Positions 25,652 to 34,346 of a DNA stretch of 44,054 nt are shown here, one piece after another; the first letter of the stretch is position 1, and the number at the start of each line of letters is the position of its first letter. Where the stretch lies: positions 102,274 to 146,327 of the forward strand of contig JAAXTM010000007.1 of NCBI GenBank assembly GCA_013336525.1, given 5' to 3'. The position numbers were made by a program, and so were the translations under genes. This DNA is from Geobacteraceae bacterium. Its GTDB lineage: Bacteria > Desulfobacterota > Desulfuromonadia > Geobacterales > Pseudopelobacteraceae. The notes below the pieces were generated by a model that saw nothing but the letters and a program-made list of their open reading frames with translations, was not told the DNA's origin and did no database searches.

Positions 25652-26656
25652 CTATTTGAAATGGTTAAAACCGTCAGCTTGAGCAATATAAAGGCTGCCA
25701 TCCCGGTGGACTGCTGTCACACCTGAACAACTCGTCACTATACCAACACGCGCAACCTCAATGCCACACTTTTTAATGCAATCAATAATTTTTTCACGGT
25801 CAGAGCTATTTGCTGTGAAGCAAAGTTCATAATCTTCTCCTCCTGATAGCGCAAAGTGACAAGGGAGAATCGGAAGGTCTGCTGTATACCGTTGGAAGCT
25901 GTCAGAAAGGGGGAGATCAGCAATAAGAATACGACCGCCGACGCCGGACTGCTCGGCAATATGGCCGTAATCGGCCATGAGACCATCACTGACGTCGATC
26001 ATGGCTGTGGCCAGCCCGGCTTCAGCCAAGGCAAGCGCGGCAGAAACACGGGGTGTCGGGTCAAGAAGGCGAAGGATCAATTCATCTGAAACAGTTTTAC
26101 CATTTTCAAGCGACTCCAGTCCTATAGCAGCATCACCCAAAGTGCCGGTCACCCAGATGTCGTCTCCAGGCATAGCACCGGAGCGCCGCACAATACGTTC
26201 TGGCAGCTGCTCACCCATAACAGTGACTGAAACAACCAGAGCGGAACGGGACGAACAAGTATCGCCACCGATCAGAACGACCTGGTTTTCTGACGCCATA
26301 GCCAGAAAACCTCGCATAAAATCATCTATGAAATCAAGTGGAAGATCGGAGGGGAGAGCCAGAGAAAGGAGAGCCCATCGCGGGAAACCGCCCATAGCAG
26401 CGATGTCGGAAATGCTGGCCGCCAGTGACTTTCGCCCCAGACTGTAGGGGTCATGCCAACAACGCCTAAAATGTACATCCTCTAACAGCATATCGGTGGA
26501 CGTCAGCATCTGCATTCCGCTTGAAAGCTCTGTCACCGCGGCATCATCACCAATACCGGTAATAACGCTTTCATGCGTACAGACTCCGGCTGAAATGCGG
26601 GATATAAGGCCGAATTCGCCAAGCTTTGTAAGTGTAGACGAAGATAAATGGGTCAC
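25652..26656 (-). CDS. thiL: Thiamine-monophosphate kinase
   Basis: This enzyme phosphorylates thiamine monophosphate to thiamine pyrophosphate, the active cofactor. The 334 residues include G-I-G-D-D-A-A, S-T-D-M-L-L-E-D-V-H-F, G-G-D-T-C-S-S, I-D-V-S-D-G-L and L-S-G-G-E-D-Y-E-L, all ThiL hallmarks for ATP/Mg binding. The start codon is GTG (26654-26656) and the ribosome site is weak. No other thiamine genes or TPP riboswitch were seen nearby. Its neighbour tkt encodes a TPP-dependent enzyme. Confidence 0.95.
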   Translation of the reverse strand: MTHLSSSTLTKLGEFGLISRISAGVCTHESVITGIGDDAAVTELSSGMQMLTSTDMLLEDVHFRRCWHDPYSLGRKSLAASISDIAAMGGFPRWALLSLALPSDLPLDFIDDFMRGFLAMASENQVVLIGGDTCSSRSALVVSVTVMGEQLPERIVRRSGAMPGDDIWVTGTLGDAAIGLESLENGKTVSDELILRLLDPTPRVSAALALAEAGLATAMIDVSDGLMADYGHIAEQSGVGGRILIADLPLSDSFQRYTADLPILPCHFALSGGEDYELCFTANSSDREKIIDCIKKCGIEVARVGIVTSCSGVTAVHRDGSLYIAQADGFNHFK

Positions 26657-26797
26657 AGTGGAATCAATTTATAGCTACCTGGAAGTTAATATGTCACCGG
26701 GTTAGTCCGCTTAAAAAACAGCTGGCATTGTACCGCACAGGGATTTAATGGCAAGAAAAAACCATTGTGAATGTCTCGTTAAATAATGTTGCAACGA

Positions 26798-26825
26798 CTA
26801 GTCTGATATGCTAGTTTTCACTAGT
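26798..26825. repeat. Triple CTAGT repeat upstream of the parvulin gene
   Basis: CTAGT occurs at 26798, 26811 and 26821 in the 207-bp divergent spacer between thiL and the PPIase gene. It could be a regulator binding cluster, but spacing (13 and 10 bp) is irregular and no promoter was placed with confidence. Confidence 0.35.
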
Positions 26826-26863
26826 TTACATACTCATTTCAAGCAAACTAAAAGGAGATTTTC

Positions 26864-27805
26864 GTGAAATTTATCACCTCAACCAAATTGTTTACGGCCA
26901 CCCTCTGTGTGGCTGCGCTTGTCGGATGTCAGAATGGCGGGACTAAGTCGGCCGAAAAAAAAGAAGGCAAGGTTCTGGCTGAAGTAAATAGCGGCAGCAT
27001 CACTACCGGTGATTTCGACCGTGAGCTGAAAAATCTGCCGGAATACCTGAAGGCGATGGCTGACACACCTAAGGGACGTACAGAGATGCTGGACACCATG
27101 ATTATCCGCGAACTGATTCTGCAACAGGCTTCCAAAGACGGTCTCGACAAAGGTGCCGAAATCGAGGAAAAGCTGCAGGATCTCAGAAAGCGCCTGATCG
27201 TGGAGTCTTTTCTCAAGAAAAAAGTTGAGAGTGAATCAAAAGTTTCTGATGAAGATATGAAAAAGTTCTATGAGCAGAACAAGGACAAGTTCAAGTCCGG
27301 CGAACAGATCAAAGCCAGCCACATACTGGTAAAAACTGAAAAAGAGGCGAAGGACATACTGACTCAGCTTAAATCTGGCGGAAAGTTTGAGGATCTGGCC
27401 CAGAAAAGCTCCATTGACTCATCTTCTGCCAAGGGTGGCGATTTAGGATGGTTTGGCAAAGGCAGTATGGTTCCGGCTTTTGAAAAAGCGGCTCTAGCAC
27501 TTAAAGAAGGTCAGATTTCTGACGTTGTCAAATCTGATTTCGGCTTCCACATCATCAAGCTGACCGGTAAACGTCCAGCTGGTATCCTCCCGTTTGAAGA
27601 TGTAAAGGAGCAGATCAAGGGTGCGATCATGCCAACCAAGCAACAGGAAGTTTTCCAGAAGATCAAAGATGAACTAAAGAAAACTGCAAAAATTTCAATC
27701 AAGGAAGATGTATTAAACAGCGTTGGCGGAAAAAAAGATGGAACTACAGCGGATGACAAGAAGCCTGTCGAAGCTGTAAAACCGGCTGCGCCTGAAAAGA
27801 AATAG
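26864..27805 (+). CDS. Parvulin-type peptidyl-prolyl isomerase lipoprotein (PrsA/SurA-like)
   Basis: The 313-residue protein begins with a lipoprotein signal (lipobox A-L-V-G-C, Cys 22). A SurA-N-like helical region (~40-125) follows, then one parvulin domain (~145-240): I-K-A-S-H-I-L-V-K, L-A-Q-K-S-S-I-D, G-G-D-L-G-W-F and F-G-F-H-I-I-K. The C-terminus is Lys/Pro/Ala-rich. It should act as a periplasmic, membrane-tethered folding factor for exported proteins. Translation starts at GTG, with AAAGGAG 7 bases before. A terminator separates it from a second, related gene just downstream. Confidence 0.92.
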   Translation: MKFITSTKLFTATLCVAALVGCQNGGTKSAEKKEGKVLAEVNSGSITTGDFDRELKNLPEYLKAMADTPKGRTEMLDTMIIRELILQQASKDGLDKGAEIEEKLQDLRKRLIVESFLKKKVESESKVSDEDMKKFYEQNKDKFKSGEQIKASHILVKTEKEAKDILTQLKSGGKFEDLAQKSSIDSSSAKGGDLGWFGKGSMVPAFEKAALALKEGQISDVVKSDFGFHIIKLTGKRPAGILPFEDVKEQIKGAIMPTKQQEVFQKIKDELKKTAKISIKEDVLNSVGGKKDGTTADDKKPVEAVKPAAPEKK

Positions 27806-27842
27806 TAAACGCCTGGTAGTTCAGGTGCATTATGAAACAGAA

Positions 27843-27880
27843 AAAACCGGAAGTGCGGGATTATTCCCCCTTCCGGTTTT
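27843..27880 (+). terminator. Intrinsic terminator between the two PPIase genes
   Basis: AAAACCGGAAG (27843-27853) pairs with CTTCCGGTTTT (27870-27880), with an inner GGG/CCC extension and a T-run built into the right arm. It lies 38-75 bases after the first gene's stop and 30 bases before the second gene. Confidence 0.85.
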
Positions 27881-27909
27881 GACATCTAACTGAAGAAAAG
27901 GGTTCTACT

Positions 27910-28983
27910 ATGAAGCAATGTACTTTGACAGCCGTGACAGCAACCCTGACTATACTTCTGGCCGGCGGATGCGCCAGCAACAATGCGACTGCAACCAAAG
28001 ATCCGGCAGCTGAAACACTCACGACAAAGCACTCTTCACCCACACCTGAAGTTCCAAAAAAACAGCAGAAAGTGACAAACGCCATTATTGCAACTGTCAA
28101 CGACGATATAATTACCCTGCATGACATCAACCGGGAAGCACAGCCCGCCATCAGCGAAGCTGAGAAGAAAAGGGCATTGATTGATGCAGACCGGAACCAG
28201 ATCCGGCGTACAACACTTGACCGCTTGATTGAAAAGAAACTTACTGAGCAAAAAATCAAGGAACTGAGCATTAAAGTATCCGAAGAGGAAATACGTCAGG
28301 CGATAGATGACGTGCGCAAACAGAATAATATCACTTCGCAGGAGGCCCTGGTAACAGCTCTTGCGGGGCAGGGTCTTTCCTTCGATCAGTATCGAGAACA
28401 GCTAAAGGAACAGATCGAGAAATTGAAACTGGTGAGCATTGAAGTTCGTTCTAAAGTTCATGTAGGCGAAACCGAAATGCGTGAATACTACGCTGCCAAT
28501 CTGCCGAAATACACCGAAGATGAAAGCTATAACGCCCGGCACATTTTTTTCAAAACAGGCGAAAAAGCTTCCACTGATGAGATACAGCGTTCCAGAGCTA
28601 CGGCACTAGCTGTCCTGGCAGATGCAAAAAGCGGCAAAGATTTTGCCGAACTGGCAAAGAAATTTTCAGAAGACCCAGCAGCCCGCAAAGATGGCGGCAA
28701 TCTGGGAAGTTTCAAAAAAGGAGACATGCAGCCGGATCTGGAGAAAGTCATCCTCTCCCTTAAGCCGGGTGAGGTAAGCGAATTGGTGACTACACCGATC
28801 GGCCTTCACATCATTAAACTTGAAGCACGTGTGACTGGCACAATCAAGCCCTTTGAAAGTGTAAAATCAGAGATTGAAGAAATTCTTTACCGTAAAAAAT
28901 CAGAAGAGCGTTTCAGCCAATGGGTCAAGGAGCTGCGCAGCAGTGCCAGTATAGAGATAAAGGAGCTGGATGGTTTGCTGTAA
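27910..28983 (+). CDS. SurA-like peptidyl-prolyl isomerase lipoprotein
   Basis: The 357-residue protein has a lipoprotein signal (L-A-G-G-C, Cys 21), a Ser/Thr/Pro/Lys-rich linker, and a SurA N-terminal chaperone domain (~58-180: A-T-V-N-D-D-I-I-T-L-H-D-I, L-D-R-L-I-E-K-K-L). One parvulin domain (~205-300) has N-A-R-H-I-F-F-K, F-S-E-D-P-A-A-R-K-D-G-G-N-L-G-S-F and G-L-H-I-I-K-L. Classical SurA has two parvulin domains and no lipid anchor. The ribosome site AAAAGGG is 8 bases before ATG. It is a paralogue-like neighbour of the upstream gene but diverged. Confidence 0.92.
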   Translation: MKQCTLTAVTATLTILLAGGCASNNATATKDPAAETLTTKHSSPTPEVPKKQQKVTNAIIATVNDDIITLHDINREAQPAISEAEKKRALIDADRNQIRRTTLDRLIEKKLTEQKIKELSIKVSEEEIRQAIDDVRKQNNITSQEALVTALAGQGLSFDQYREQLKEQIEKLKLVSIEVRSKVHVGETEMREYYAANLPKYTEDESYNARHIFFKTGEKASTDEIQRSRATALAVLADAKSGKDFAELAKKFSEDPAARKDGGNLGSFKKGDMQPDLEKVILSLKPGEVSELVTTPIGLHIIKLEARVTGTIKPFESVKSEIEEILYRKKSEERFSQWVKELRSSASIEIKELDGLL

Positions 28984-29025
28984 ATCGTTTGATTATGCCC
29001 CTTATAAACAGATATTAGTGTATAA

Positions 29026-29071
29026 AAAAGAACAGCCGCTCCCTGAATTTCGGGTGAGCGGCTGTTCTTTT
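29026..29071. terminator. Bidirectional terminator
   Basis: AAAAGAACAGCCGCT (29026-29040) pairs perfectly with AGCGGCTGTTCTTTT (29057-29071). The long stem, with A- and T-runs at both feet, should stop the SurA-like transcript (+) and the pseudo-receiver transcript (-), whose stop is at 29089. Confidence 0.9.
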
Positions 29072-29088
29072 GGCTATTGATTTTGCAG

Positions 29089-29829
29089 TTACTCCTTTCT
29101 GCGCAGATATCCCAGAAACTCTTCACAAGTAAGCTGCTTTTTTCTAACCAGATGAGCTACATCACGGCTCAAGGCAAGCCTTTCTCCATCTTTCATACTG
29201 TCCTTCAGTAAAACAAAAAGAGGTGTATTGCTGCTGTAAGGATCCAGGCGAAGCCGCTCCTGCAGTTCGAATGCAGACATATCCGGTAGCATCTGGGTAC
29301 AGAAGATCATATAGACAGGATGAATCGATGCAAGAGCCAGGGCTTCTTTCCCCGTATACCCCTTTATGACGTCAAAGCCCAATCTTTCGATCGCCTTGGA
29401 AAGTTTTTCTTCACCATTCCGTGATACAACCATCGATTGCAGATCCCAGGTTTCAGCTTCTTCCGTCAACCCATAGACTGCCAAGCGATCCTGGAGGTAC
29501 TCTTCATCAACCGGCAGGGTAAAAAAACCGGCAACCGGAAACACTCCGCCGATTTTACCATTAATACTCAGAAACACCGGGAGTACCGGGATATTACAGG
29601 TTTTAGGAGAACTCTTGATTTTTAGCAGTATCCCCCAGCCATCTTCAGAAAAAGGGGAAATATCCAACACAATCCCCAATGGCCGCCCAGATTCAAGATT
29701 CTCATATTGACCAAGTCGACAAACATACCCACCAGATTCCAAATATGATGAGAGCAGATCTTCGCGTCCTTCTCCAGGCTTTATACCCAGTATCCAGAGT
29801 TCCCTGCGTAGTTCGGTGTTCTCTGCCAT
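29089..29829 (-). CDS. Double pseudo-receiver domain protein
   Basis: This 246-residue protein appears to consist of two receiver-like (CheY-fold) domains. Domain 1 (~10-118) keeps an Asp at the phosphoacceptor position (I-V-L-D-I-S, D56) but lacks the paired acidic residues of the Mg site. Domain 2 (~130-245) has Cys-Thr at the acceptor position (I-F-C-T-Q-M-L-P-D-M) and also lacks the acidic pair. Phosphotransfer is therefore unlikely in domain 2 and doubtful in domain 1, suggesting a protein-interaction role. AGGAG stands 6 bases before ATG 29829. It is 37 bp downstream of hldE, at the end of the LPS-heptose operon. The fold call is by pattern only. Confidence 0.7.
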   Translation of the reverse strand: MAENTELRRELWILGIKPGEGREDLLSSYLESGGYVCRLGQYENLESGRPLGIVLDISPFSEDGWGILLKIKSSPKTCNIPVLPVFLSINGKIGGVFPVAGFFTLPVDEEYLQDRLAVYGLTEEAETWDLQSMVVSRNGEEKLSKAIERLGFDVIKGYTGKEALALASIHPVYMIFCTQMLPDMSAFELQERLRLDPYSSNTPLFVLLKDSMKDGERLALSRDVAHLVRKKQLTCEEFLGYLRRKE

Positions 29830-29866
29830 AGCCGCTCCTGTAAGCAATACATTGAATTTTTACTGA

Positions 29867-31339
29867 CTACTCCGCAGAATAGAGTTCAAGAATACGTTCA
29901 ATTATGTTTGTTGTTGATTTACCCTCCACAAAAGTTACCAGTTCCACTCGGCCGCCGTAAGATTCAACAACATCTCTTCCGACCACGCCGTCCAGTGAAT
30001 AGTCCCCTCCCTTTGCCAAAATATGAGGTTTGAGAGCAGTTATAAGCTTTAACGGGGTGTCATCGTCAAAAACAATCACGTAGTCAATGCAATCCAGCGC
30101 TGCCAGAAGATGTGCCCGTTCGTCCTGATCGATCAACGGCCGTTTTGCCCCCTTCAGGCGGCGCACAGATGCATCGCTGTTAAGGCCTAGTACAAGCAGG
30201 TCGCCAAGGTTCCTCGCTTTTTGAAGATATTTCACATGTCCGGCATGCAGCAGGTCAAAACAACCGTTAGTGAAGACAATCCTCTTCCCTCTGTTTTTCT
30301 CCGCCGCAATCAGGGGGGTCAACACATCCAGGCTCTTTATCTTGGAATGACTGTCTTTGTGTGCCAGTGAAACTGTGTCGATGATCTCCTGCGGAGTAAC
30401 AATTGAAGTTCCTAATTTGCCAACGGCAATGCCTGCAGCAACATTGGCAAGCCGTGCCGATTCAACCATACTGAGACCGGATGCGATACCCACCGCAAGC
30501 GTTGCAAGCACTGTATCACCAGCGCCGGAAACATCGAAAACTTCTCGGGCAACGGTGGGTATATGAACTACTTCACCACTATTTGAAAAGAGTGACATCC
30601 CCTCTTCGCTGCGTGTTATCAGCAGGTGTTGCAAGCCGGTTGCAGTCATAATGGCACCAGCTGCCTGGGCAAGAGAAGCCGCATCAGTAATGGCGATTCC
30701 TGATGCGGCCTCAGCCTCCTTGCGGTTCGGAGTCAACAGTGTTGCACCGCCATAGCGGGAAAAGTCCGTACCTTTCGGGTCAATCAGAACCGGTATACCG
30801 ACTGCAGAGGCTGCTGATATTGCCGAGGCGATTACCGTCGGAGTCAACACCCCCTTGTTGTAATCTGAAAGCACAACAACCTTATATTCGCAAGCATGAG
30901 TGGTTATCCAGGCGCAGAGTTGCTGTTCAACAGCATCCGGCAGTGTTTCTCGTGATTCTCTATCAATTCGCACAATTTGCTGATGTGCCGCAACCACCCT
31001 GGTCTTGCGGCTGGTCCGACGATCAGGATCCTGGAAAACTGCACTGGTGTTAATATGGTGGTGGCAAAACTGCCCCAGCAGCTCGCGACCATTTTGATCA
31101 TCGCCAACGACTGAACAGACCGAGACTTGTGCTCCAAGCGCCGCAAGATTATGCACAACATTACCAGCACCGCCCAGACGCAGCTCTTCACGGACAACAT
31201 CAACAACCTGTACCGGTGCCTCTGGTGAAATACGATCGGCACGACCCCACAGGTACTCGTCCAGCATCAGGTCACCAATAACCAGACAGCTGACTTTAGC
31301 CGTATTTGCAAAAAGAGTTTCAACATCAGTACGGTTCAC
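29867..31339 (-). CDS. hldE: Bifunctional heptose 7-phosphate kinase / heptose 1-phosphate adenylyltransferase
   Basis: This enzyme makes ADP-glycero-manno-heptose for LPS inner core. Its 490 residues have a PfkB-family kinase half (G-G-A-G-N-V-V-H-N-L-A-A-L-G near ~55, D-V-S-G-A-G-D-T-V near ~270) and a C-terminal nucleotidyltransferase (T-N-G-C-F-D-L-L-H-A-G-H, from ~350). The start is taken as GTG 31339 because GGAGG lies 4 bases upstream; the open frame continues upstream into gmhA. It follows gmhA (31362) by 22 bp, so the pathway enzymes are adjacent. Confidence 0.93.
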   Translation of the reverse strand: MNRTDVETLFANTAKVSCLVIGDLMLDEYLWGRADRISPEAPVQVVDVVREELRLGGAGNVVHNLAALGAQVSVCSVVGDDQNGRELLGQFCHHHINTSAVFQDPDRRTSRKTRVVAAHQQIVRIDRESRETLPDAVEQQLCAWITTHACEYKVVVLSDYNKGVLTPTVIASAISAASAVGIPVLIDPKGTDFSRYGGATLLTPNRKEAEAASGIAITDAASLAQAAGAIMTATGLQHLLITRSEEGMSLFSNSGEVVHIPTVAREVFDVSGAGDTVLATLAVGIASGLSMVESARLANVAAGIAVGKLGTSIVTPQEIIDTVSLAHKDSHSKIKSLDVLTPLIAAEKNRGKRIVFTNGCFDLLHAGHVKYLQKARNLGDLLVLGLNSDASVRRLKGAKRPLIDQDERAHLLAALDCIDYVIVFDDDTPLKLITALKPHILAKGGDYSLDGVVGRDVVESYGGRVELVTFVEGKSTTNIIERILELYSAE

Positions 31340-31361
31340 ACGGCCTCCGTTGCAGCGAATA

Positions 31362-31931
31362 TCAGGCAAACATGGCCCTTTCCAGCAGATCACATACAAT
31401 ATGGATAATAGTGATATGGCTTTCCTGAACTCGTGGCGTATCTGTGGCTGGCACGATCAGTGCCAGGCTGCAGACATCCTTGATGCTGCCGCCATCCTTG
31501 CCAAGCAGGCCGACAGTTTGGCACCCTTTTTCACGCGCCAGCTCAAGTGCCAGCTGCACATTTGGTGAATTTCCACTTGTGGAAATTCCTACGATCAGGT
31601 CACCTGGTGCGGCTAGCGCTTCAACTTGGCGATGGAAAACCCTGTCAAAACCATAATCATTACCAATGGCGGTCAGAATCGAGGTATCTGTTGATAAAGC
31701 TATCGCCGGCAATCCTCTCCGCTCCATCTTGAACCGCCCTACAATCTCCGCCACGAAGTGCTGGGCATCTGCCGCCGAACCGCCATTCCCCATCACCAGC
31801 AGTTTTCCGCCGCGATTGAAGGTATCAACTAACATCGTCACCATTTCTGCAATCAGAGATGACAGTTCCAGTTCAACCTTGGAGATGACCTCACGATGAG
31901 CAGCTAATTGAGCTGAGATATCTTTTATCAT
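31362..31931 (-). CDS. gmhA: Phosphoheptose isomerase (sedoheptulose 7-phosphate isomerase)
   Basis: GmhA converts sedoheptulose 7-phosphate to heptose 7-phosphate, the first step of the LPS heptose pathway. The 189 residues form a SIS domain with [25 protein letters not shown] and [13 protein letters not shown] 31931 is chosen because GAGGA(G) sits 8 bases upstream; the longer frame to 31976 would overlap the glycosyltransferase stop. It is immediately upstream of hldE. Confidence 0.95.
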   Translation of the reverse strand: MIKDISAQLAAHREVISKVELELSSLIAEMVTMLVDTFNRGGKLLVMGNGGSAADAQHFVAEIVGRFKMERRGLPAIALSTDTSILTAIGNDYGFDRVFHRQVEALAAPGDLIVGISTSGNSPNVQLALELAREKGCQTVGLLGKDGGSIKDVCSLALIVPATDTPRVQESHITIIHIVCDLLERAMFA

Positions 31932-31950
31932 TATAATGCTCCTCAGTATG

Positions 31951-32994
31951 TCACTTTGCAGTGGTTGTGTGAACACGTATGCTGCTGATCAACTCGTCCT
32001 GTGAAATGGCTGATTCGATGCCAGGAAAGACAATTCCGCTACATCCCCTTACTGCCAGCAGATCAGGTGAAGCGGTCCTTAGCATCTTAATCTTCCGCTG
32101 AAAGTCCCGCAAAGGAAACAGAAATGATATTTCACAAACATCAATTCCTGTATGCAGACCGTTCCACCCCATTTTCCGAAAGCCGGAATACTGGCGGCGA
32201 TGAAGCAGCAATGTAAAACGATGTCCCTGGCGAGCTCCGTCCAGAATAACTGTCATGAGATCATCAAGAGATCCGGCATCAGCTTCAGCGCCAAAATAAA
32301 CGCAATAATGGCGGGACACTCCCCACCTGGATGTGTAAATCAAGCGACTATTCTGTATCATCTCGTTTCTGCGCTGAGCCGAACCGAAGAGCTGTACTGC
32401 AGAGCAGTTCAGGCAGAGGCGACTAGTGACACAGGTTCGATACCCATAATCAGCGACACGCCGGACGTACTCCCTTAAACACCATTCATTTCCGTCCAGA
32501 TGCTCGTCAAAATTTCCGGCAACCATACGCATTTTGGTTTGTACCATAATTGTTGAGAAAGATACTGTATAGCTTTCCATAGTCGTGCAACCTGGAGCCA
32601 GCAGAGGCTGGCTTGGTGCCCCTTCACCACAGAAAAAAGGCGAAACAATCCCGGCGGCAGCAGCCTCTGCAGCACTCATCAAAGCGTCCAGCCATCCGGC
32701 CTGCACTGATACATGAGGGCTGACTATGACAGTATAATCTCTGTCAGAGCAAGCCAGACCAAGGTTGATTGCAGCGACAAGACCGACATTTCTTTCAGAC
32801 TTGATAAACAACCCCTGCTCGCCCATAGAGTCTGAAAACTCCTCCAGCATCAGCTCAGTTTCGCGACTACTGCCGTTGTCAACAATAATCAGGCGTGCTC
32901 CGGATGAGTGAGCGAGAAGAGTCGCAAGACAGGCCCGGGTTTCAAATGGGTTGTTCCAGACAGGAACCAGTATATCAATAGTATGGGATTTCAT
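31951..32994 (-). CDS. Family 2 glycosyltransferase-like protein
   Basis: The 347-residue protein has a GT2 (GT-A fold) N-terminus: D-I-L-V-P-V-W-N-N near residues 7-15, I-I-V-D-N-G-S-S at ~36-43 and [14 protein letters not shown] at ~68-81. At the position of the usual D-x-D metal motif the sequence reads V-I-V-S-P-H-V, so a key acidic residue appears missing. The C-terminal half is unfamiliar. It lies between mreB (70 bp gap with a hairpin) and gmhA (19 bp), suggesting a role in LPS or another surface glycan, but the acceptor is unknown. No clear ribosome site. Confidence 0.8.
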   Translation of the reverse strand: MKSHTIDILVPVWNNPFETRACLATLLAHSSGARLIIVDNGSSRETELMLEEFSDSMGEQGLFIKSERNVGLVAAINLGLACSDRDYTVIVSPHVSVQAGWLDALMSAAEAAAAGIVSPFFCGEGAPSQPLLAPGCTTMESYTVSFSTIMVQTKMRMVAGNFDEHLDGNEWCLREYVRRVADYGYRTCVTSRLCLNCSAVQLFGSAQRRNEMIQNSRLIYTSRWGVSRHYCVYFGAEADAGSLDDLMTVILDGARQGHRFTLLLHRRQYSGFRKMGWNGLHTGIDVCEISFLFPLRDFQRKIKMLRTASPDLLAVRGCSGIVFPGIESAISQDELISSIRVHTTTAK

Positions 32995-33016
32995 AGTGCG
33001 TATAGGAAGGCTCTAT

Positions 33017-33058
33017 ACAGACAGAGTCACAAAGTTTTTTCTCTGTGACCCTGTCTGT
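33017..33058. terminator. Hairpin between mreB and the glycosyltransferase
   Basis: ACAGACAG-GTCACA on the left pairs with TGTGAC-CTGTCTGT on the right (33017-33058), giving a stem of about 14 bp with one mismatch. It starts 6 bp past the mreB stop at 33065 on the minus strand. A clear T-run is missing, so it may be a pause or partial terminator. Confidence 0.55.
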
Positions 33059-33064
33059 AAAAAA

Positions 33065-34123
<1,059 letters not shown>

Positions 34124-34278
34124 TCAGTGATCAAATCAAGTGGGTAAAACGGCGCAAAAGAATAACAGAATCGCGGTAGAAAATGCAAGAAAGGAATGCA
34201 AACAGACTTTTATGCACAACAGCCAGGTGCAGCTATGTTCAGTTTTTTAGCAGCCCGGACCCAGACGGGCCCGATTTC

Positions 34279-34307
34279 TTGACATTCCGGTTTCATATCT
34301 GTAGTTT
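34279..34307 (+). promoter_or_regulatory. Predicted promoter of ileS-lspA
   Basis: TTGACA (34279-34284) is followed after exactly 17 bases by TAGTTT (34302-34307), about 40 bases before the ileS ATG. The -35 is perfect and the -10 is poor. The 34109-34346 spacer shows no T-box leader. Confidence 0.5.
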
Positions 34308-34346
34308 AGTGCAGTTTTAACGAATCTGGAACGGAGATGACATCCC

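Noticed and set aside
25640..26863. TPP riboswitch associated with thiL
   Set aside because: No conserved THI-box sequence (such as CTGAGA...) was seen upstream of thiL.
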